DNA from: Actinomycetota bacterium
GTDB taxonomy: Bacteria > Actinomycetota > Actinomycetes > Nanopelagicales > Nanopelagicaceae
Length of the DNA stretch: 21,460 bases
Reading direction: 5' to 3'
Assembly: GCA_009702525.1 (NCBI GenBank)
Contig: WLHW01000011.1
Span: 1 to 21,460 of the forward strand
Shown one piece after another: positions 17,547 to 21,460 of this stretch (its first letter is position 1; each line of letters opens with the position of its first letter). Both the position numbers and the translations under genes were made by a program. The notes under the pieces are model-generated. The model ran no database searches. It worked only from the letters and a program-made list of their open reading frames with translations, and was not told the DNA's origin.

Positions 17547-17552
17547 ATCTTA
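17547..17552 (-). promoter_or_regulatory. candidate -10 box for nuoA (possibly leaderless)
   Basis: On the minus strand TAAGAT, which fits the actinobacterial TANNNT consensus, ends seven bases before the nuoA GTG. Transcription starting six to seven bases downstream would begin at or one base before the start codon. TTGGCA lies 15 bases further upstream as a possible but short-spaced -35 box. No Shine-Dalgarno sequence is present in the 40-bp spacer, which fits leaderless translation. This is inference from position and motif only. Confidence 0.4.
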
Positions 17553-17579
17553 GAGTCGTTAGGCCAATGCCAATGACCG

Positions 17580-18272
17580 CTAGCCCTTTATCCCTATGTG
17601 AACTGCAACAACCCCAAAAGTCAGGTTTTTCCAGCTCACATGCGTCCAGCCCGCCGCCTCCATAGCCGCTGCGAGATCGACTTGATTGGGCCAGGCCCGG
17701 ATGGATTCAGCTAAATAGACGTAGGCATCCGGGTTTGAGGAGGTTTTCCGGGCGATAACGGGCAGAGCTCGCATCAGATAGCCCATATAGAGCCGGCGAA
17801 ATGGCCGCCAAGTGGGGTGGGAGAACTCGACGACGACCATTCGGCCACCTGGTTTAGTCACTCGAAGGGCCTGGGCCAGCGCCTTTGGAAAGTCAACGGT
17901 GTTGCGAAGACCAAAGGAGATCGTGGTGACATCAAAGGTATTGGCCTCAAAAGGCAGGTTGAGGGCATCGGCCTTGGAAAAACTCAGATAGGGACGGGAT
18001 TTTCGGCCTTGGGCCAGCATTCCCTCTGAAAAATCAGTGGAGAGAACATCGGCGCCTGCCTCGTGCAGGGGTTGTGAGGATGAGCCCGGACCTGCAGCTA
18101 AATCCAAAATCCTCATTCCTGGGGCAGGCGCGATTATTTTCGTTACAGCTCGGCGCCAAGCTTTCGTGCGGCCAAGACTGAGCAGATCATTAACGATGTC
18201 ATATCGCTTGGCAACGCCATCAAACATTGCAGCTACTTCATCAGGATCTTTGTTGAGATGAGCGCGCGACAT
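17580..18272 (-). CDS. menG: demethylmenaquinone methyltransferase (UbiE/MenG family)
   Basis: A 230-residue class I S-adenosylmethionine methyltransferase that performs the last step of menaquinone synthesis. Visible are VAAMFDGVAKRYDIVNDLLSLG (13-34), motif I ILDLAAGPGSSS (55-66), SFGLRNTVDFPKALAQALRV (119-138), and LKPGG-like TKPGGRMVVVEFSHP (139-153), all UbiE/MenG signatures. ATG at 18272 gives the family start MSRAHLNKDPDEVAAMFD; an in-frame GTG at 18305 would add eleven atypical residues. nuoA follows after 40 bp on the same strand. By hand count positions 17581-18270 are about 55% G+C, against roughly 45% in sampled neighbouring lines, with many CCC, GGG and GGC codons. Transfer, or slower drift toward A+T, could explain this. 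Confidence 0.93.
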   Translation of the reverse strand: MSRAHLNKDPDEVAAMFDGVAKRYDIVNDLLSLGRTKAWRRAVTKIIAPAPGMRILDLAAGPGSSSQPLHEAGADVLSTDFSEGMLAQGRKSRPYLSFSKADALNLPFEANTFDVTTISFGLRNTVDFPKALAQALRVTKPGGRMVVVEFSHPTWRPFRRLYMGYLMRALPVIARKTSSNPDAYVYLAESIRAWPNQVDLAAAMEAAGWTHVSWKNLTFGVVAVHIGIKG

Positions 18273-18305
18273 AGAGGCATTCTCTCGTGAAGTAGGCTCA
18301 TCCAC

Positions 18306-18311
18306 AACTTA
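18306..18311 (-). promoter_or_regulatory. candidate -10 box for menG
   Basis: On the minus strand TAAGTT fits TANNNT and lies 33 bases before the menG ATG at 18272, in the short divergent region between menG and menF. A start about seven bases downstream would give a leader of about 27 bases. No convincing -35 box was found. On the opposite strand TAGGCT at 18293-18298 is an equally weak candidate for menF. Only the need for a promoter here is firm, since the two genes diverge. Confidence 0.25.
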
Positions 18312-18316
18312 CTTCT

Positions 18317-18323
18317 GAGGGAG
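18317..18323 (+). promoter_or_regulatory. strong ribosome binding site upstream of menF
   Basis: GAGGGAG is a good Shine-Dalgarno sequence. It lies eight bases before an ATG at 18332, the ideal spacing, but 25 bases before the ATG of menF at 18349, which is in a different frame. It therefore appears to serve the nine-codon ORF or a differently placed menF start. Confidence 0.5.
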
Positions 18324-18331
18324 ATTTACGC

Positions 18332-18361
18332 ATGGTATTGGTCGCCGCATGCCTTCCTTGA
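18332..18361 (+). CDS. possible nine-codon leader ORF overlapping the menF start
   Basis: The ATG at 18332 opens a nine-residue frame, MVLVAACLP, that stops at TGA 18359-18361. It has the best ribosome binding site of the region (GAGGGAG, eight bases upstream). It overlaps the first 13 bases of menF in another frame, so terminating ribosomes could re-initiate at the menF ATG. It may equally be an accident, or point to an indel that moved the true menF start out of frame. No family is recognised. Confidence 0.25.
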   Translation: MVLVAACLP

Positions 18362-19569
18362 TCCCTGTTACAACAACGCACCTGGGTGAACACCTTGCAC
18401 TGTTAGAACTTTTGCCAGACGAGGCTCCCCTTGCTTGGGTACGCGCAGGCGAAGGATTAGTTGGGTGGGGTGTCCACGCAACCACCACTGTTAGTGGCCC
18501 TAATCGTTTTGCTGATGCTCGACATTGGTGGCAAAAACAACTTGAAGGTTTTGCAGTATCAAATTCGGTACATGGAAGTGGAACTGGTCCGCTTCTCTTT
18601 TCATCTTTTTCCTTTTCACCAAACGAGGCATCGGTATTAGTAATTCCACAAGTAATTGTTGGTATGAAGGGTGAAAAATCTTGGATTACTTGGGTTGGTG
18701 CATCACCACAACCAACTTTAAAATCTACTATAACTGTTTTTGCACCAAACCCTGTTGCTTGGAATCACAATGAAGAGAGCAATCACAATTGGAAGCAACG
18801 GGTTACCGATTCAGTTCAGCGAATACATGAAGGTGCACTAGATAAAGTCGTATTAGCTCGTGACTTTACTGGCACTTCTGAATCACCAATCGATGCACGT
18901 TCAATTTTAATGAAATTAGCAGCTGAGTATCCATCAACATGGTGCTTCGCCGTTTCCGGTCTCGTGGGTGCAACACCCGAGCTGCTTCTTCGCTTATCTC
19001 GTAAAATGGTTACCTCGCGAGTCCTTGCTGGAACAATCAGTAAAACCGGCAATGACGAACGTGACTTAGCGCTAGCAGCATCACTTGCCCGCTCTTCAAA
19101 AGACCTTGAAGAACATGAATATGCAGTGCGATCAGTAGCCGAAGCCCTTGAACCTTTTTGTACATCTACAAATGTTCCAGAGTCTCCATTTGTATTGCAC
19201 TTAGCAAATGTCATGCATCTTGCAACTGATGTGACTGGAGCGTTAGCAGAAAAGCTTGCACATGTTGATGCCTTTACGATTCTTGAGCAAATTCACCCAT
19301 CGGCAGCAGTGTGTGGAACTCCTCGCACTAAAGCGACCGAGTTAATTAATGAAATCGAAGGAATGTCACGGGGTCGTTATGCAGGTCCAGTTGGTTGGAT
19401 AGATGCGGCTGGAGACGGTGAACTTGGAATCGCTCTTCGCTGTGGGCAAATAAATGCTAACTCAATCCGTATTTTTGCAGGTTGTGGGATTGTTGCAGGA
19501 TCTAATCCAGATAAAGAGTTAGCCGAAAGTGAAGCTAAGTTAATACCTATGCGCAGCGCGCTTATTTAA
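18349..19569 (+). CDS. menF: isochorismate synthase
   Basis: A 406-residue chorismate-utilising enzyme converting chorismate to isochorismate, the first committed step toward menaquinone. The catalytic base Lys166 lies in LDKVVLARDF and the acid Glu211 in GATPELLLR, matching Lys147 and Glu197 of Escherichia coli EntC. Later conserved blocks are RVLAGTISKTG (224-234), LEEHEYAV, the HPSAAVCGTPR segment (316-326), and AGCGIVAGSNPDKELAESEAK (377-397), which supplies metal-binding glutamates. An anthranilate or aminodeoxychorismate synthase is less likely because of the EntC/DhbC-like motifs and the menD/menC neighbours. The ATG at 18349 lacks its own ribosome binding site. The gene runs divergently from menG, and its stop overlaps the convergent menD stop by three bases. 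Confidence 0.92.
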   Translation: MPSLIPVTTTHLGEHLALLELLPDEAPLAWVRAGEGLVGWGVHATTTVSGPNRFADARHWWQKQLEGFAVSNSVHGSGTGPLLFSSFSFSPNEASVLVIPQVIVGMKGEKSWITWVGASPQPTLKSTITVFAPNPVAWNHNEESNHNWKQRVTDSVQRIHEGALDKVVLARDFTGTSESPIDARSILMKLAAEYPSTWCFAVSGLVGATPELLLRLSRKMVTSRVLAGTISKTGNDERDLALAASLARSSKDLEEHEYAVRSVAEALEPFCTSTNVPESPFVLHLANVMHLATDVTGALAEKLAHVDAFTILEQIHPSAAVCGTPRTKATELINEIEGMSRGRYAGPVGWIDAAGDGELGIALRCGQINANSIRIFAGCGIVAGSNPDKELAESEAKLIPMRSALI

Positions 19570-21140
19570 ATCGAATTCATCTTTTCGTAGATAATTTTCA
19601 AGTTATCAGCATTAGCATCACGTGAAGGAACTTCTGCAACAATTACTGAAATCCCTTTGATAGGCGCTGACATTGCTTTCTTTAATGCATCGATAGATTT
19701 TACAGTTTTAGATTCAACCCCCATGGCCGATGCAATTGCTGCAGGATCTAAACCATGTGGCGTTCCAAAAACTTCTTCAAAACCCGCAACACCTCGTTGA
19801 GGAAGTGTTGAAAAAATTCCTCCACCATCATTATTAATAACTATGAACCTACAATTAATCTCTTCGCGGTGAATTAAGCCAGTAATGTCATGTAGAAATG
19901 CTAAGTCTCCAAGCACCGCACAACAAGATGTTGTTCCGTATGCAACTCCCAAAGCAGTAGAAACATTTCCATCTATTCCAGCTAATCCCCTGTTGGCGTA
20001 TGTGCGGATATCACCACGTGGACTAGCAAATCCTTCGATATCCCTAATCGGGCGCGATGATGCGATGAAAAGCGAAGAATCCTTAGGAAGTGCTGCTGCA
20101 ATTGTCCGCGCGATACTTGCCTCATTCCAGCCATTGATTTCGCTAATAACTTTTGCGCAACGTTGTGAATATTTCTGCCACTGAGCAATCCAATCATCAG
20201 AGGCGATCTGAATATCTAGCTCTGGAATTGCGGTGAACTTCTTATCTCCAGTGCGATCACCATCAACAGTTGCCATACGGGGATCTATTACGCACTGCAC
20301 CGGTGCCAATTTAATGAGAGCGTTAACTGAGCGTGACAAAGTTGTCCGACCAATGACAACGCAAACTTGAGGAATCAAAACACTTCGAATCTCTTGTGAG
20401 GTTAAGAAAATAGATGCGTGGGCAACTGCATCCGGAAATGACAGGGGATCCTCTGCGATAATTGGCCACTTGAGTTTCTTAGCAAAAGCTCGCACCTCTT
20501 CGACACTTAATCCACCACGGTCATGTCCAATAACGAGCACACCTCGGCTACCTTGAACTTTTAAGGTTCCCACTTTTGAATGTGAAGGTTTTTTGGCGGT
20601 CCCGATAGAGATTTCATCCAGCCACTGGGTTGAATCATCGGGAAGAAGCGGCTCATCAAACTGCAGATTTAAGTGAACTGGGCCAGTTCGTAAACTATCT
20701 ATCGGCAGATCCATTGGAAAAACTGGGCCATCGATATCGGCAAAGTAGCGAACGGCTTTACCAAAGATTCGAGCCTGTTCTGTAGTTTGATTTGCGCCAG
20801 TTCGGCGGAGCATCGCTGGTCTATCTGCCGTTAACACTAATAATGCGGCATTTGTATGGCTAGCCTCTAAAACCGCAGGATGATAATTCGCAACTGCGGT
20901 TCCGCTCGTGCACACAACCGGAACTGGACGCCCTGTTGATTTAATTAGTCCTAGTGCAAAAAAAGCTGCAGATCGTTCATCGATTCGAATATGAGTTTTG
21001 ATTAAGCCTCGAGTCTGCGCAGCATGAAAAGCGAGTGAAAGTGGGGCATTTCTAGATCCTGGGGAGATAACAACATCAGTTATTCCAGCTTCAATAATTT
21101 GGCGAACTATAACGCGAGCTAATGAGGTCGATGCATTCAT
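19566..21140 (-). CDS. menD: 2-succinyl-5-enolpyruvyl-6-hydroxy-3-cyclohexene-1-carboxylate synthase
   Basis: A 524-residue thiamine-diphosphate enzyme that joins 2-oxoglutarate to isochorismate. The N-terminal domain has VISPGSRNAPLSLAF (24-38), the catalytic Glu55 in DERSAAFFALGL, and CTSGTAVANYHPAV (77-90). The C-terminal domain has the cofactor motif from GD at 411-412 (AVLGDLAFLHD) to NNDGGGIFSTLPQ (436-448), with YANRGLAGIDGNVSTALG (381-398) between. ATG at 21140 overlaps the menC stop by four bases (ATGA) with GAGAGGGTGGGG upstream; an in-frame GTG at 21149 is a less likely start. It shares an operon with menC and ends tail-to-tail with menF. Confidence 0.95.
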   Translation of the reverse strand: MNASTSLARVIVRQIIEAGITDVVISPGSRNAPLSLAFHAAQTRGLIKTHIRIDERSAAFFALGLIKSTGRPVPVVCTSGTAVANYHPAVLEASHTNAALLVLTADRPAMLRRTGANQTTEQARIFGKAVRYFADIDGPVFPMDLPIDSLRTGPVHLNLQFDEPLLPDDSTQWLDEISIGTAKKPSHSKVGTLKVQGSRGVLVIGHDRGGLSVEEVRAFAKKLKWPIIAEDPLSFPDAVAHASIFLTSQEIRSVLIPQVCVVIGRTTLSRSVNALIKLAPVQCVIDPRMATVDGDRTGDKKFTAIPELDIQIASDDWIAQWQKYSQRCAKVISEINGWNEASIARTIAAALPKDSSLFIASSRPIRDIEGFASPRGDIRTYANRGLAGIDGNVSTALGVAYGTTSCCAVLGDLAFLHDITGLIHREEINCRFIVINNDGGGIFSTLPQRGVAGFEEVFGTPHGLDPAAIASAMGVESKTVKSIDALKKAMSAPIKGISVIVAEVPSRDANADNLKIIYEKMNSI

Positions 21141-21460
21141 TGACCCCACCCTCTCTCATTGATAAAACTCTCTGCACCTGCGCTCCAGGTCATACGAATT
21201 CTATTCTTCCACCAGTTTAAACGTTCGTTAGAAACCGCCAACTTGTTAAGTACCGAAACTTCTGGGCGAACATCAGCAACACCAATCATTCCATTATTTA
21301 TCGGAAGGTGGTCAACATCTACTGCCAAAAGAGAGCCAGTACCTAAACCACATGCAAAATCAAGAGAAGGTAGCGCACTGGCAAGTTTGAGTCCATAAGA
21401 GATTCCTACTGCGCTTTCTAGTGCACTGGAAACTACGACCGGAAGTCTATGGTGGTGAGC
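21137..21460 (-). CDS. menC: o-succinylbenzoate synthase, C-terminal part (cut by window end)
   Basis: An open frame enters from the right edge and gives the last 107 residues of an enolase-superfamily protein. RLPVVVSSALESAVG and LPSLDFACGLGTGSLLAVDV match the C-terminal barrel region of MenC, which dehydrates SHCHC to o-succinylbenzoate. The end LNWWKNRIRM also fits. The barrel residues that bind metal and supply the catalytic lysines mostly lie upstream, outside the window, so catalysis cannot be fully checked. The stop overlaps the menD start by four bases, suggesting a menC-menD operon. I see no frame disruption within the visible part. Confidence 0.88.
   Translation of the reverse strand, partial: AHHHRLPVVVSSALESAVGISYGLKLASALPSLDFACGLGTGSLLAVDVDHLPINNGMIGVADVRPEVSVLNKLAVSNERLNWWKNRIRMTWSAGAESFINERGWGQ

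Noticed and set aside
21137..21328. A separate 63-residue small protein before menD
   Set aside because: The frame stays open to the window edge and the extended translation matches the MenC C-terminus, so it is the end of menC and not an independent gene.
1..21460. Mobile elements, CRISPR arrays, integration at the tRNA-Tyr gene, defence or toxin-antitoxin genes
   Set aside because: No transposase or integrase frames, no terminal inverted repeats, no repeat-spacer pattern, and no second copy of the tRNA 3' end were seen. All genes belong to known housekeeping families.

Overview
The window is a housekeeping respiratory locus from a low-GC, highly compacted actinobacterium. The best guess is the freshwater acI (Nanopelagicales) type. 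This rests on G+C of roughly 45% in hand-counted lines, genes packed by overlapping stop and start codons, and NuoE, NuoI, NuoJ and NuoN proteins with the tails and loops I associate with Actinobacteria. The lineage is an inference and was not tested by any search.

Layout, left to right. A tRNA-Tyr(GUA) lies on the minus strand at 2-86. A short intergenic region separates it from two plus-strand genes, yajQ (193-684) and a rarD-like EamA transporter gene (685-1575, TTG start). The rarD end overlaps by 33 bp the end of a long minus-strand array. In transcription order that array is menG (18272-17580), nuoA-B-C-D-E-F-G-H-I-J-K-L-M-N (17539-2532) and a polyprenyl diphosphate synthase (2532-1543). 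From the nuoA start to the synthase stop, about 16 kb, only five bases are non-coding; every other junction is abutting or overlapping. Right of menG, menF (isochorismate synthase, plus strand, 18349-19569) is divergent from menG and ends tail-to-tail with menD (minus, 21140-19566). menD is preceded by the 3' end of menC, which runs off the window at 21460.

Function. NuoA-N form the 14-subunit proton-pumping NADH:quinone oxidoreductase (complex I). The cofactor-ligand cysteines and the proton-channel charged residues I checked are all present. The surrounding genes make its probable electron acceptor: MenF, MenD and MenC build the o-succinylbenzoate precursor from chorismate, the polyprenyl synthase probably makes the isoprenoid tail, and MenG adds the final ring methyl group. 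The locus therefore joins complex I to menaquinone synthesis by the classical Men route. NuoG carries the motif for the extra N7 iron-sulfur cluster.

I found no mobile element, CRISPR array, defence system, toxin-antitoxin pair or unexplained large gene. No stretch over 300 bases lacks a gene. The more interesting points are small-scale: extreme junction compaction, a menG gene about 10 points richer in G+C than its neighbours, a candidate leaderless promoter for nuoA in the 40-bp spacer, and a nine-codon ORF with a strong ribosome binding site overlapping the menF start.
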